From assembly GCA_025769875.1 (NCBI GenBank), contig JAGFNK010000184.1:29773-93772 (forward strand): DNA of 64,000 nucleotides. The letters are read 5' to 3'. Under the pieces are notes generated by a model. That model saw nothing but the letters and a program-made list of their open reading frames with translations, did not search any database and was not told the origin of the DNA. Shown one piece after another: positions 19,320-31,700 of the stretch; the first letter of the stretch is position 1; every line of letters starts with the position of its first letter. This DNA comes from Russula earlei (Eukaryota; Basidiomycota; Agaricomycetes; Russulales; Russulaceae). The position numbers and the translations under genes were made by a program.

Positions 19320-22249
19320 TCACGCGCCATAATGAACAAAGTTCACCCATCGCTCCAAGGGGACCCGATTCTTCCTCAGTCGTCGCACTGCATCCCGGAG
19401 TGCCCTTGCGGATCTCTCATAGTACGGTATCCCTTCTTGTTTTCTCGAGAACATCGACTTGTAGAAGTATTTGACCAATTCTGGTCCATCATCATCGGCC
19501 ATCCCCCACATTGTCCCAACTACGCTTCGAAATCCACAGTGTTGCATTGCCGCCGTAAGGTGCAGTGCCTCGTCAGCGATGCTTCCTTCTGTCAACTCTG
19601 CAGTATGGCACGCAGAGAGGAATGCAAACTCGGCAGAAGGAAGTTGCGATCGAATAAGGTCCAGTAGCGTGAGACGCTTGCCATTATGAAGCTGAAACGA
19701 AGCCTCAAATGGCTTCCCATCTTCTAGCTTTCCATGGCATGCAAAGTGCGAAAATTGATGGTCCTGGAGGCTCTCCAACACACCAGAAGGTGTTGCCTTA
19801 TTTGACACAAGTGCGGTAACCTTTGTATCGAGTCGCTTGATTGCTGAGATCTCCGGGATTGCGGAAAGTAGAGATTGGTCTGGTTGTGCAACAAGAAGGA
19901 TCGAAGGCTTTGCAAATGATTGTTCGCCGTGTTTTCGGGATTGAATGAGCGCAGATAGTGACGGAGTATATGACGGAATGTATATGTCGAAAAAATACCG
20001 TTTGGTACCATCACCTGATGGAATTGGACCCATCGCATGGAGAGGAAGAGAACAGAAGACGGATGTTGGACACCACCAAACTCTCGATTGTTCAGGTACA
20101 TTTAGGGACTGGAGATTTTCGATGACAGGCCGGCCGACAAGATCAGAAAGACCGCCAAGTACAGAGCATAGAACACGCTCATATTGCTTTGAGTCGATAC
20201 CATGTTCGATTCTACATATCGTGAGCCGATCCCGGAGCTTTGTTGCACTGTCGTAGAAATCATCGGAGGTGGGGATAACGGAAGGTGGGGCATTGTGGAG
20301 AAGGATAAAGGTGTCAGAACGCCACTCGGAATGATTGATGACGATTACTGGCCCCCGCGATGCAGCTGAAATGAGAGTGTCGAAGGAAGGTGCCTTCAAG
20401 AAGGACTCAAATCCAGGCAGAGATCGGACTTGAGAAATAAGCTTGCTACGATCGTACAAAAGCTTTCGTTGCTTCAACAGGAGAAGACCAATGTGATCCA
20501 TCCCCTCGAGTCCATCTCCGCCATCACCATTGGTGTTTGAGTCAGTCAGAGTAAGTTCCTCAAGATCCCTATTGACAACGGCGAGTTTGTCTGCTAGTTG
20601 AGAGTGGGCTGCACGGAGTTGATCCATTGAAGTGCGAAGGCCTCGCATCTCTGACCAGAGTAACGCCCTTCCTTGTTCCAAAATCTCGATAGCTTGATCG
20701 AATCGACCTGTTTGAGCCAGATGAGATGCGTAGTCCAGTGGTAGTACCCTGTGATCATTTGGGACTGCAGCAAGTTGGGAATGCTGTGTATAGAGGGTTG
20801 GTGTGAAGGTGAGAGTGTCACGCATCAATGAGATGGCACAGTCATACGCAGTTGAGGTGCAGGGGCGTCCGAAGCAGCGCGCTAACTGCGCCCATCTGCA
20901 TGACATATCGAACCTGTCAGGTGTCTTCACCTGTTTATTGTTGACCGCCACATGGAAGAGCTGCATCATTTCGTCCAAGTCCTCTTCATTGCGGAGAAGG
21001 ACGAGGCGGGCATGTAGGGATATGATAAGCATTTGAGCCCGCACGAATTGGCGGAACGATCCATCTGTGATGGTGAGAGAATGTTGAAGAACGAAAATTG
21101 ACTCGTTGAGGTAGTCGATGTTATTGGTGCATGAGAAGGCCTTGTAGAGGGCCCTGGCGAGGGCGTTGACGGTATGGCCTGCAATGTCAGTACCAGGATG
21201 AAACGAGGGAAGGGCAAGTCGAAAGCCTCTTTAATATCCGCCATATATGTGATACGAGTGGATGACATGAGCGCGTCGAAATGTGATCCCCGACTAGTTC
21301 TGCCCGACTGGGAGAGGGACGCACTCAATTCTCGAAATGGAGGGATTGGACGTGATGAATCGGTGGAATCCACGCTTCGAACAACACCGAAATTACGATC
21401 ACGATGCCGCTGAAGGAAAGCGAGCGCTGCGATGATGACATGACGGACGGGATCATCCAGAGAAGCGCCAGCAAGCAAGGTTCGAAAGCGGTAAATCTCC
21501 TTCTCTATATACTCCATTTTCCCACATCTATATGATTGGGCCACTGCAAACATGGCAACCAATTCCAATGCCTGTCCCTGGCATTCGCTTGGCCTATCTC
21601 CTGGCGCACGGAAGGTAATGATTTTGTCAACGATGGCCATTCCCTCTTCGTAGTCGTCATTCAACAAAGTTATCTCGAAATGCGTAAAGAGAGACACAGC
21701 GAGCGCAAGGGACACTCGATGCAAATCTGGTAGACATACGCTCGCCTCCCTGATGCATTCAATCACTTTCTCAGAGGCCGACGGTGATAGATAGCTCCGT
21801 AGGGATTGTGTTGCAATAAGAGAGTGAGCAAAGGTCTCGAAGACAATTGTTAGTTTGATTTTTGAGATGTCAGAGTTGAGAAGCTCGTGACAGAGATTCG
21901 CCATCTCCTCGATGTCCGAAATGACATTTCTAGGATCCAACTTGATCTTGAATGCGAACTTGTTTATAAGAATTGCTGTGATAATATTGTGTGGGAGGTC
22001 GAAGGCGTCAAGTGGTTGCTCATAGAGATAACGAAGATACTTAATACACCAGTTGACGTCCTCGGGCTGCCTGGTCTTACGGGAGCGACGAGAAAGGGCG
22101 AGCGCAATTTGAAGGAATGTCTGAACGATTGTCAGGGGTATTTGATCCCAAGGAACGAATATCGCCTCGGTAAGGCGAAGGATTTCTTGTTCGAAGTCGG
22201 TTTGTTGTCTATTTAACCTAAGGCGCTCGCCTCGTGCTGCAATTGCCAT
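19320..22249 (-). pseudogene. CHAT-domain (caspase-like protease) gene with one frameshift, copy 1
   Basis: The N-terminal part (22249-about 21225) is an alpha-helical repeat region of TPR type (WCIKYLRYLYEQPLD, ...GDRPSECQGQALEL...). After a frame change at about 21225 it continues to a C-terminal CHAT domain. The catalytic His is in HFACHGK and Cys in LSACHTAEL, followed by AAMQHCGFRSVVGTMWGMAD and the end motif VNFVHYGA. CHAT proteins are clan CD (caspase/separase-like) peptidases, usually behind TPR repeats, and are expanded in basidiomycetes. Against the second copy (61341-64000), this copy reads GAGGCTTTCGACTT where the other has ten more bases (GCCATCAAATATTATCGACTT), so a 10-nt deletion explains the shift; restoring ten bases makes the span a multiple of three. 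The first exon upstream of 22249 is not defined. Confidence 0.82.
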
Positions 22250-23066
22250 TGCCAGAACTTGAACCCTTACAGCACGCTAAGGCTCAGGTTAGCGTAGCGA
22301 TGACACGGCGCTGGCTATTTGGAGAAAAGGGGGGTGATCAAATCTACGGAGATGGCGTGGTGTCAACGTCAGTGCGAATATCCCGTTGTCGTCCGCAGGG
22401 GAGGACGTAGACGCAAAAGGGAGTGGGATTTTGAGACTTGAACTTAAGAGGGGACGCGGTGGCAATGATGGACTAGGGTAGAGGCAAATACCCTTTTAGC
22501 ACGTTTTCAATTTCGCACAAGGACACCGAAACTCCAGAGATGACGCTTACTAGTATTACACACGATGCCTGAAGCATTCAATTGAGTGAACGAGGAGTGG
22601 TGTGCGTGCAGATATACGGTATCTAGAAGAAGGGCTCAAACGATATGAGAACACACGCAGGGCCCGGAGAAGACTCGTGTGTGGTTGTGACCGTGGAATG
22701 TGCTCGCCCACTGCTGCTAGCCCGTGGTTCAAGATGTGTGGGTGGACGTGGTCGCGGTGAGGCTGTGAACTCGGATGTGGCGGCAGTCGCGTCTTTATAT
22801 TGTGGTCACATCGCGAGACCACAGCAAGGCGTATTCGCTCAAGTGTTCGGTGTTACGACTGGTGAAAGTTATAAGGCTGGTATGAAGGTCCGAGGGCGCA
22901 ACAATCGGTACGTGGTCGCGGAGAGCGGCACGCGGCACGCGAGGGAGAATTCGGGGACAGTACACTCTCTCTTAATTCTTTTGTTGGCTCACTTTTCGAG
23001 CCTTTTAAGTACATCTTCGTGTGGACGACATTTGTAAGTACTAGTCATAAAATTTCTGAGGCCCCA
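22250..23066. other. Intergenic upstream of the CHAT gene
   Basis: This probably contains the promoter and first exon of the minus-strand CHAT gene: the other copy has about 35 more N-terminal residues, and a matching RVQVLAMA frame continues a few codons beyond 22249. No other gene is visible. Confidence 0.4.
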
Positions 23067-23456
23067 CACGATGGGCAGGAAGGGATAAGTCAAGTCTGCT
23101 TATAGTCAACTCAGTGGACAATAAAAGTAAAATATCTGAGTAGGCTCTGTTGTGGCCACAAATTATATTACATAAGTAATGACTTTAGTTGAGCACAAAA
23201 AATGTGACAAAAAAGGTTAAATATGGACAGTCTACTCATTCTGGCACAACTTTTAGCCAGGCTAGGGTAAATGTTGTGCCAGAATGAGTAGACTGTCCAT
23301 ATTTAACCTTTTTTGTCACATTTTTCAGGCTCAACTAAAGTCATTACTTATGTAATATAATTTGTGGCCGCAACAGAGCCTACTCAGCACTTGAACTTTT
23401 ATTGTCCACTGAGTTGACTATAAGCAGACTTGACTTATCCCTTCCTGCCCATTGTG
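23067..23456. mobile_element. Palindromic 390-bp MITE-like element with 3-bp target duplication CCA
   Basis: The element is almost entirely two inverted arms of about 190 bp meeting at a short centre (GCACAACttttagccaggctagggtaaatGTTGTGC). The outer ends are CACGATGGGCAGGAAGGG and its imperfect complement ending CCCATTGTG. The flanks are CCA at 23064-23066 and CCA at 23457-23459. It is AT-rich and has no coding capacity. The CAC...GTG ends and 3-bp duplication resemble CACTA (En/Spm-like) transposons, but no autonomous partner is in the window, so the class is an inference. A second copy is at 25678-26083. Confidence 0.85.
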
Positions 23457-23987
23457 CCATATGGCAATGAAAGTTTTACAAAATTTCAAACCTTTTGCAA
23501 ACTTTTGAAATTCAGGATTTTCTGGAGTCACTTGCATGACAGGAGTAGTTGACAGTAGTCTTTGGAATTTTGTAAAAATGTGACACCTGAATCTGGACTG
23601 TTGGACTTTGTCAGCAGAGCAGTGCTTGAACATCTTTACAACTCAGAAAATAAATATAATTATTTAATGACAAGAATAAATTACTTGATAACAGAAGTTG
23701 TCATACTCAAAATGGAAATTGTGGCATAACAGAGGGTCAATGTCATTCCATGCTCTTCTTATTGCAATGATGCCCAAGTCACATCCTGCTCCCTGGCACC
23801 TCTGCCATCCTGCCAGCAACAGACATCATGCCCTTGCAATCATGATGGGGATGCCCTCCCAACAAATCAGCACCACATGAAGGCTGAACAGCCTTGCCAA
23901 CACCACTCCCTTGTCACCCCCTCCATCATCCTGCCAACACATGCCATGTGACTACAATCCCCTTTGTGCACACATTCTCCTGACAAA
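23457..23987. other. AT-rich spacer, nothing recognised
   Basis: This contains the flank of the palindromic element and a stretch of short T-rich and CA-rich sequence. No ORF with a domain is present. Confidence 0.4.
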
Positions 23988-25139
23988 TGTTAGGATTCAG
24001 TTTGCGTTCTTGTCTGCTTGCTTACCTATGCTTTGGTAACTCATCTCTGCTTACAGTTGCTTAGTGATTCGCTTACTGATTGCTTACTAGCTTGCTTACT
24101 GTTTGATTACTCATTGCTTACTGATTGATGACAGATACTAGGAAAGAGTGACTCACACATGAGTTGTTTCTGACACTTTCAGATTGCACTCTACAGTTTT
24201 GGATACTACTGTACTAATACGACCAACTCTTCATAGCTTGTGACATGTGACAGATTTTGATGACCGACTGACTCTTCAAAGTTGGGAAAACCGTGTGACA
24301 AATCTCACATCTCTTCAAAGCCTGATTGGGCCGAGAGGCAAAATGTGACATAATGTCAGGACAGCGGTCTGACACACAACTTGAGTGCGAGTCGGGATTT
24401 GAACATTATTTAAATCCTTGTTGAAAAAATTGTTGTGTGCTTTGAGGACCGTGCAGCTACAACCATGACTGCACTGAACAGCTTTATCCCAATAGATGTC
24501 CATCAAGCCCTCCTCCCAGATCCCAGTTGTGAGGCATCAAAAACACTTCATGAGCTTGTTACAGTTCTAAGGTGTGTGAGCCCACTGGCCAGGAAACTCA
24601 CATGACTTGTACCGTCTCCCTCCCACGCCACGCGCTCACCCTCCCTTCGCCCTTCATTTCCTCTTCCTTTCCTTCTCTCACACACTTGCCTCTCAATGAC
24701 ATCCCTGCCGCGGTCCTTGCCCCATGTCAGCAGACTATGACAATGGCTCAAGTCAATCGCCGTCGACGTCACTCACCTCAGCTCCAGCCCACTCGTCCCT
24801 CAAGCATTGTTCTAGCCCACCACATGTCCATGCACAGACACAAATGATGCACATACGTTATCATCAACACGCTACATGAGGGTTTGCTGCCCATAGTGTC
24901 TTGCCCCCGACATCATCGCCTCACGCTCGCGGATTTGCAGTAGGAAGATCAGGATTCTGGAGTAGCACTTTTGTATTTAAGTAGCTACCATCCTGTACAG
25001 TAGCTTAGGGAATCAAATCAAGAGCTTCTGCATCTGCGTTAACCCTCTCATGTGCCAAAGATCACCTTGACTCCCTCAAAATCTCCCGCTTCTCTTTCAA
25101 GAAAACACACACACACTCTCTCTCTCTCTCGCTTGCACA

Positions 25140-25682
25140 TTGCATTCCGGGCATGATCCCTGCTTGCTCTCAAGCTCCTCCCTGTCCGTACCCGCCCTTG
25201 GATCAAGCCCCACGAACTCCCCGTGCCCTGACCTGGCACACTATACAGTGGACCCAACGTTTTGGGTAGAGATCACACAGCCACGTTCCCAAGGTGGTGT
25301 GCCTCACCATGCACCACCTACACTTACTTCCCTCAAACAAATGGAGGACCTTGAAGAGAGTGCTATTGATATTCATGGTGATGACAGCGAAGTTCCCATG
25401 ACAGACATCGTTTCCGCGCATACACAACTTGAATGCTCCAACTCTATGGATTGCGATGATGATGACGAGCTGTACATACCAGGAGAAGAAGGCGGCCTTG
25501 TTTTAACTGCAGATGCAGAGTGTGCTTCAGTAAAGTCTGTTCAAGGTGAGGTAGTTGATACAACTCAGGCTAGTCAAGCTGTAGAAGGACACGGTAAGCA
25601 TAAGAAGTGTGCAAACATCCTCTATTCCTCCAAATTTTGGGTTGCAAATGATGGGAGCGACACAGACAACAAATTTACATGA
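25140..25682 (+). CDS. Acidic hypothetical ORF inside the 2-kb element (180 codons)
   Basis: The ORF encodes a protein with a Ser/Pro-rich start and an acidic middle (SMDCDDDDELYIPGEEGG) and has no recognised domain. Its last codons (25678-25682) lie inside the palindromic element, so the present stop is supplied by that insertion and the original C-terminus is cut off. It may be the N-terminal part of a transposon protein; no function is proposed. Confidence 0.3.
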   Translation: MHSGHDPCLLSSSSLSVPALGSSPTNSPCPDLAHYTVDPTFWVEITQPRSQGGVPHHAPPTLTSLKQMEDLEESAIDIHGDDSEVPMTDIVSAHTQLECSNSMDCDDDDELYIPGEEGGLVLTADAECASVKSVQGEVVDTTQASQAVEGHGKHKKCANILYSSKFWVANDGSDTDNKFT

Positions 25683-26083
25683 CAGGCAGGAAGGGATAAG
25701 TCGACTCTGCTTATAGTCAACTCAGTGGATAATAAAAGTAAAATATTTCAAGTGCTGAGTAGGGTCTGTTGTGGCCACAAATTATGTTACATAAGTAATG
25801 ACCTTAGTTGAGCACGAAAAATGTGACAAAAAAGGTTAAATATGGAGAGTCTACTCATTCCAGCACAACTTTTACCCAGGCTAGGGTAAATGTTGTGCCA
25901 GAATGAGTAGACTCTCCATATTTAACCTTTTTTGTCACATTTTTCGTGCTCAACTAAGGTCATTACTTATGTAATATAATTTGTGGCCATAACAGAGCCT
26001 ACTCAGCACTTGAAATATTTTACTTTTATTGTCCACTGAGTTGACTATAAGCAGACTTGACTTATCCCTTCCTGCCCATCGTG
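25678..26083. mobile_element. Palindromic MITE-like element, second copy (406 bp), target duplication TTA
   Basis: Same family as 23067-23456, with the same arms (attacttatgtaatataatttgtgg, ccttttttgtcacattttt) and the same centre. Its left end CATGACAGGCAGG differs from CACGATGGGCAGG at three positions; the right end is CCCATCGTG. The flanks are TTA at 25675-25677 and TTA at 26084-26086. It is about 16 bp longer than the first copy, mainly through an extra atttcaagtgct-type stretch. Confidence 0.85.
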
Positions 26084-26555
26084 TTAGGCACTTTTTTATA
26101 ATAAATAAATGAATATTCCCATTTAGGAAATTTTTTAACAATTTTTGTCACAGTCTTCATAACTGGTTGTGATCTGTGACCTGAGCCGTATCTCTTCTCT
26201 TCAGAGGGGGCTTGTGACGCGTGACTGAAGAGTTGGTCGTATTAGTACAGTACTGGTTCTCAGCTATGTGCTCCCCAAGTTTTGTATGAATCAGATCAGC
26301 CGTTATCAAGATATCGTATAAATACTCTGATGTACCAACAGTCAAGCCTTATGCTCAACTTACTCTTTTACAAGAAATAACTATCTTGTCAAGATCTCTA
26401 AAAATCAAGTCATTGCTCTAAGTGAAAGAGGCCCTTCTCATCTCTTACATCTACTCTTCCTGAGATAATATCAAAGGATTCGAAGTCTAGTGCTTGAACT
26501 ATATCAAGCAACTCTTTCACTAAGAGTTGGTAATAAGATCTATCAGATCTTAACA

Positions 26556-27900
26556 GTACAGGTATGCAAGATGTGACTATGGGGCACCTGACCAAATGTT
26601 GCCAAACATGTGCAATGTAAATGGCTTTCTGTGGGTGGCAGCAACCTGTGCCACCATTCCAACACCCCTCTACCAGTTCTGCCAATGTGCAGTCTCTGTC
26701 ATGGTAACTAGCCATGCCAGTTCACAAGTCTGAAGATGAGTTTGATAGTAGAGATGGGTTCGAAGAATGGGCTGGTTCCCATGGTAAAGAGTAAGTATCC
26801 CTGCAGCAGTCAAAGTGTTTTATGCTAAACAGGTTATGGCCAATAGACCCTTCCTAGTACAACTTGGTCCATTGAGAAGCTAGGGTAAGTTTGTAATGGG
26901 ATAGACTAGGGCTGGTTCCACTAGCTATATGCATTCAAGTCTGTCTTAGACCTTGAACATGCAGAGAGAAGAGGAAGGTAGGTCTTTAAGGAGGAGAGCT
27001 CTTCTCAGTAGAGTGAAGAGAGACTCTTAGGGGAGGAAGGGAGAGGGAGAGTAGATGGTAGATGGTGTGTGTGTGTGCAAAGAGTTGATGAAATGGAGAG
27101 GTGTGATGTGGTTTGAGGATTAGGAGTGAAGTGGGTTGCAGGCAAATATGTTGGACAAGAGTAGGTTGAATTCTACAAGAGACCAAGCTTAGGGCTTTGG
27201 TAGCAAAGTACTGAGCTTATATATACAGGAGAAGTGCAGCAATAGCTGCGCTTTGACTGTGCTACTAGTATAGTAGGAGTCATAATAAGTAGGAGTCATA
27301 GAAATGAGGCCATGAATGAGTCAGAATCAAGTAACTGTGCTGCACAGTTGAAACTAAGAAGTGAATATAAATGGAAAGAGAACCAAACAAAGGGAAAGTA
27401 ACCACAATCTGGTGTTACCTGGATGGTAGGGATCACATGATACAGCAGAAAAGATCACAAGATGTAAGAGATCATGAGACCAGTAAGTAAAGGGATGTAT
27501 GAAGGCAAGCAGTCCATAGCAAAAGGTAAGAAGTAATCATAAAAGGAAAATGGTGTAACAGTCTCTTATCCATCATAAGTCTGGTCTTAAGGAGAAATTG
27601 CCTATTGTACCCCTTTGCCACATCAATTCCCCATACCACAGTGCAGCACCCCAAAACCCCTTTGAGAGCTATCTTTGCGGTATGGCTGCTGCACAAAAGT
27701 GTGATCACCAGGCAGACTGTGAGACATGGAGTTCCACTGAGGTAAGTACCTGATTAGCTTCTACCACCTATACAGCATGGGCATGCCCTCCCTGCCATCA
27801 TTTCTGTTTCTGGGATACTATTGTACAGCACACTGACCTATCTTCCACTAGTCATTGTCCCTTCCTTCTTCTACTCCTTACCACCAACCCTTGATGCCCT
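26556..27900. other. Spacer with degenerate repeat sequence
   Basis: No gene is recognised. A short (gt)n run lies near 27066-27080, and agta/ggagtcat repeats near 27270-27300 resemble LTR or leader sequence of the copia relic that follows, but no boundary can be fixed. Confidence 0.35.
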
Positions 27901-27949
27901 CACCATCACCTTCACTGCTGCCCTACAGTATTCAGAATCATTGTTGCAC

Positions 27950-28545
27950 ATGGCAACTACACTGGGGCACACTTGGAACCATACACACCCCATGACACCT
28001 GTGCCATTATCCATCCACCCTCATCAAGCCCAACAGTCACAGCCACAATCCCACTGGCAGAGACAACAAATGGTATGACACCCTTTTGTGTGCTCTTGCT
28101 GAACTGGGTTTTCACATTAGCAAGGCAGACCTGAGAGTGTGTGAAGGCCACCACCTCCTCATCCTCATGTGAGGATTCCTCACCATACATGTCAACAACT
28201 GTGCTCTCACAGGCAATTCATCCAAGTTGATTGCCAAATACAAAACCAAGCTCAACACCAAGTACATGCTCACCAACCTGGGGCCCATCCATTGGCTCAT
28301 AGGCATCAAAGTGTCATGCAATTAATCCATGCAAACCATATCCCTATCCCAGACAACATACATTGACAGCATCCTCTCATGTTTTGCACTTCAAGACATG
28401 AAGCCAATCAACACACCCATGGTCCCAGGAGTGGCATACTCCAGGGATGACTGCCTGCACAGCCTGGCCAAACTTGCTGAGATGAGGAAGACCTCATACA
28501 GAGAAGCAATTGGAAGTCTCATGTACATCCATTGCTACCCAAACT
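27950..28545 (+). pseudogene. Ty1/copia reverse-transcriptase fragment
   Basis: The frame 28170-28324 reads FLTIHVNNCALTG followed by the block with LTNLGPIHWLIGIKV (family: VHVDD...LGxIxWLLGIKV). After a stop, 28329-28545 reads MQTISLSQTTYIDSILSCF, KPINTPMVPG and YREAIGSLMY, all core motifs of copia reverse transcriptase. It is broken by stops and ends abruptly at 28545. The active-site motif has NN where DD is expected. Confidence 0.8.
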
Positions 28546-28706
28546 AGTGTTTGAAAGTCTGGTCTATAGGACCAAAAAAAGACCAGCAACCCAACCAAAC
28601 CAGACTGATGGGACTTTCGGTTGTGGTTGCCTAAGTCTTGGTGTTACCCGGTCGCCCGTCCATTGATACTTAAAATATTAATAGACCACTAAAAGACCGA
28701 CTGCAA
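28546..28706. other. Junction spacer before the duplication
   Basis: About 160 bp separate the copia relic from duplication copy 2. It contains several gacca/tggtc repeats (gtctggtctataggacc) and no ORF. Confidence 0.3.
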
Positions 28707-31700
28707 CAAATGTCGTCGGGATGTTGAGAGAATATCGCGACTATGCGCTGAACACTTCTCGGAAATCAGGGAACAAACCTCTTCTCTCGTTCATGCGTCA
28801 GGGATCGAGACGTCGGGAGGTCATCCTCCGGTCGTGTCCAAAGTTCCATAACCTATCGCAGCCGTTGTCAGACACGTGGACAAGGGGCTCGCATACTGGA
28901 ACACGTCCTCCCTACACGTCCTCCCTATCGCGCATGCGTAGCCTCGGGGAGGACGCTGGAGAAGTCCTCTAGCTCCCACCGTAGTTCCGGTTCTGACTCT
29001 GCATAGTGATGGAGGTGTTGCGTGACGAAAAGAAATGATATGGCGACTGCGGGCTGGACGACGGCGCGACTGGGGCGGCTGCGAACAAGCTGGGGACAGG
29101 TGCTTGGGAACTGGAGATGCTAGAGGTGGAGGCGATGACAGGCGGAGCGAGAGAGCGCGGTGGCGGTGGCGGATGCGATGTAGCAGAACTGAGGACGCAT
29201 GGGTGAAGAGTGGAGGAGGAGATGGGAGGTCGGACGACAGGCGGGGTCAGTGATGCTGACGGATGGCGTGTGAATGATTTGCAAGTTTGCGCTACGTTCT
29301 GAGCGACATGTGGGCGCACCAGGACAAAAACGGGCCAAGTACGAACCAACTGACGCGTGGCCAGTGCACAGCCGGAAGAGACCTGGAGCGGTGACGGAGC
29401 TGATTCGCCTGATGGGGATGAGGAGGGGGGGGGGGGATTGGCGAGCTACGTGTGCCCGGTGGGATCATCTATCTATCAGAGCTGTGTCAACGAGCTTGCC
29501 ATGCGGCGATGGCGGCCTCTTTGGCTGATCTTTTTTTTGGGGATGCGATGATGTGATGAGGGGGGTTCCCGTTGGTTGGGAGGGAAAGAGTTTGTTCCCG
29601 CGGCGAGGTCGACAAAACATTTGATTCCGCGATCGAGGCTTCAAGGGAAGGGATTTACACCCGCTAAGACGACCTTTCACGTTAGGATTCCTGAGGAATG
29701 AGGATTCAGATCAGGTCCGAGGCCATGCATGTGCGGAAGTTGGTGAAGGCCTAGATGGGTGACTGCCCGGGTTGATGGAGTATATTGTAAAACTTGAGGG
29801 AGCTGGAGGTTGAGGAGGGCTTGGCCGCGGTGGGAAATGGCGATGAGGGCGGCGTCGAGATCTGCATGGGATTCTCTGATTCCGTGATTCCCAGCAGCGA
29901 TGATGACTGCGGGATGGCAGGTCGCTGTTCGATTTTGCAGCCTCGGGACCTAGGGCGAGGTCGTCCATGCTTTCGTGTCCCCTCGTCCCTGGCATGCGCG
30001 GTGGTCGAGAGGGCCTGGATGTATGAGGCAAAATCTAGAGCCTGAGGGCGGTTGGCCAGGGTGTCGACGCAGGGTGAGTTTGAGAGGTTGGCTGCGAAGG
30101 AAGAGAGGATTTCTAGTGGGTGTCAAGGTCGATCTGACATGATCTACTTTTCTCCTGATCCACATCACACACATGGACGGCGCAACGCTCATTCGGCCAG
30201 CATCAGATCTCATACATCATGTTGGTCCCCGAATGAGCTCAACTGAGAAACAGCTCTGTTGAGGTGGAGGTCCTCGGTCACCGAGGTGAGTATGGATGTT
30301 GTCCAGTGAAGTTGGTCGTACATGATTGTTGACACGACTCTCAGTGATGGCGGCGCAATGACTGCTCGGCCATTGTCGCGATGCATGCTCTACCTCTTAA
30401 CCTGTCAAGGCCGGCCTGAGTTTGTCCACGCTCACGGTGTATCGTGAAAACTTGTTCCATTTACACCCCTTCCCGAGCGTGCCAGAGGCTCACCAAACTT
30501 CGCGGAATGCAGGGCGTAATCATTCTTGGCATTGGAACCATCTCTGAACGGTTTGTCGTATTTGCTCAGATACGGCTCGGGCTCGGCTCACGAAGGCTTG
30601 TATGACCAACGATAGTGATTATCCGACATTTATAAAAAGCATTGTGGATATTGTACCGGTCGGTATCACCCCGGTCTGGGCCTCGACCTCTTGTCATGGC
30701 ACTCTAGAAGCCTAATCGATGTCCAATATTCAATTTGGACCTCACGCGCATCATTGACTTGAAACTGTCCGGAGCGCGAATCCTCTTTTCGCGTTGGACA
30801 ATCCCGTGTCCGCCTTCGTCGTACGCTACACTTTCCTCTCGATTTCTCGCACGGTCCGCTGGTCGGATTCCGTTTGGGACTCTGATTTTTTGTCCTCTTT
30901 TCTTCGAGTCGTCCCTCCTGTCCACCATACTTCGCGATGTCTTTCTCACCCATGTTTATTTCTGGTTCACCCTCAAAGCGCGGGTCCAATGGGAGTGACG
31001 GGTCCCAATCGTCCCTTTCCTGTCTCAAACCCCTGGAGAAGTCGCCGGTGGTGAATTCGGAACAGCCATGTCCCAAGGGTTCCTCCACACGGCGTGTCAG
31101 CAGGCTGGCACGGCGTATTCACGGATGGTCCTGGCAAGCGGTCCGTCTACTCGCCCAAGCAGTGGAATCGTGTTGTTTATTCCTTTTATAGTTCCCAATA
31201 GGCATGGGCACAGGCGCAGTCTATGTCACACTGTCGGGTCTAAAAGAACATCCAGGAGCTCTCACGACTGTCGAGGCCTTCTTTTTCTTTTTAAACCTCT
31301 CCATTTTCTTAATCAACTCCACGACACTCCTTCTCCAAGCAATATGTGCGACTCTTTTGTCTTATGTCCTAATTCTCCGTCTCTGTGTTAAACGTTACAG
31401 TGTATCCACGGCAGTCTAGGCGCTTAATATGCGATCCAGTCAAAGGCGTCTATGTTCCCTTCATCGTACGAGCCAATACCGCACTCAGTTCATTCCGGAG
31501 TCCAATTTCACACACCAGGTATTATCCTTTTCGACAATCGTGATCGGCTCCATCAATTATGGTGTAATTCCGGGCCATCTTTCTCCAGAAGTGATATACG
31601 TTTTCTTCTGGTAGATGACTCCCCGACACATGTTGATCTCCCTTCTAACATGTACCCATCGTGACCAGGATCTACGTCTTCTTGTCCGTTTCCGTGTGCT

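Larger units (their letters stand above)
24211..26248. mobile_element. 2.04-kb inverted-repeat element inserted into the LTR
   Basis: The ends are inverted repeats: GTACTAATACGACCAACTCT at 24211 and its complement ending at 26248, matching over about 23 bp. Subterminal motifs ctcttca and gtgac recur on both sides, as in hAT and related transposons. Compared with the uninterrupted solo LTR (ggatactactggttctcag on the complement), the break duplicates roughly atactact / acagtact. This fits an eroded 8-bp target duplication, but one too degraded to be sure. No transposase is recognised, so it is probably non-autonomous. It contains the ORF 25140-25682 and a copy of the palindromic element. Confidence 0.6.
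23988..26555 (-). repeat. Diverged LTR copy, split by a 2-kb insertion
   Basis: The LTR parts are 23988-24210 and 26249-26555, together about 530 bp. They are the reverse complement of the solo LTR at 2888-3454: TGTTAGGATTC at the left end, cagatcttaaca at the right end, and the shared tail of repeated cttactgattgcttac units. Between them, 24211-26248 is an inserted element. The flanking pentamers (acaaa and gtaca) do not match, so no target duplication remains visible. Confidence 0.7.

Noticed and set aside
21215..21235. An intron as explanation of the CHAT copy 1 frame change
   Set aside because: Comparison with copy 2 shows ten bases missing, not extra sequence, so a deletion fits and an intron does not.
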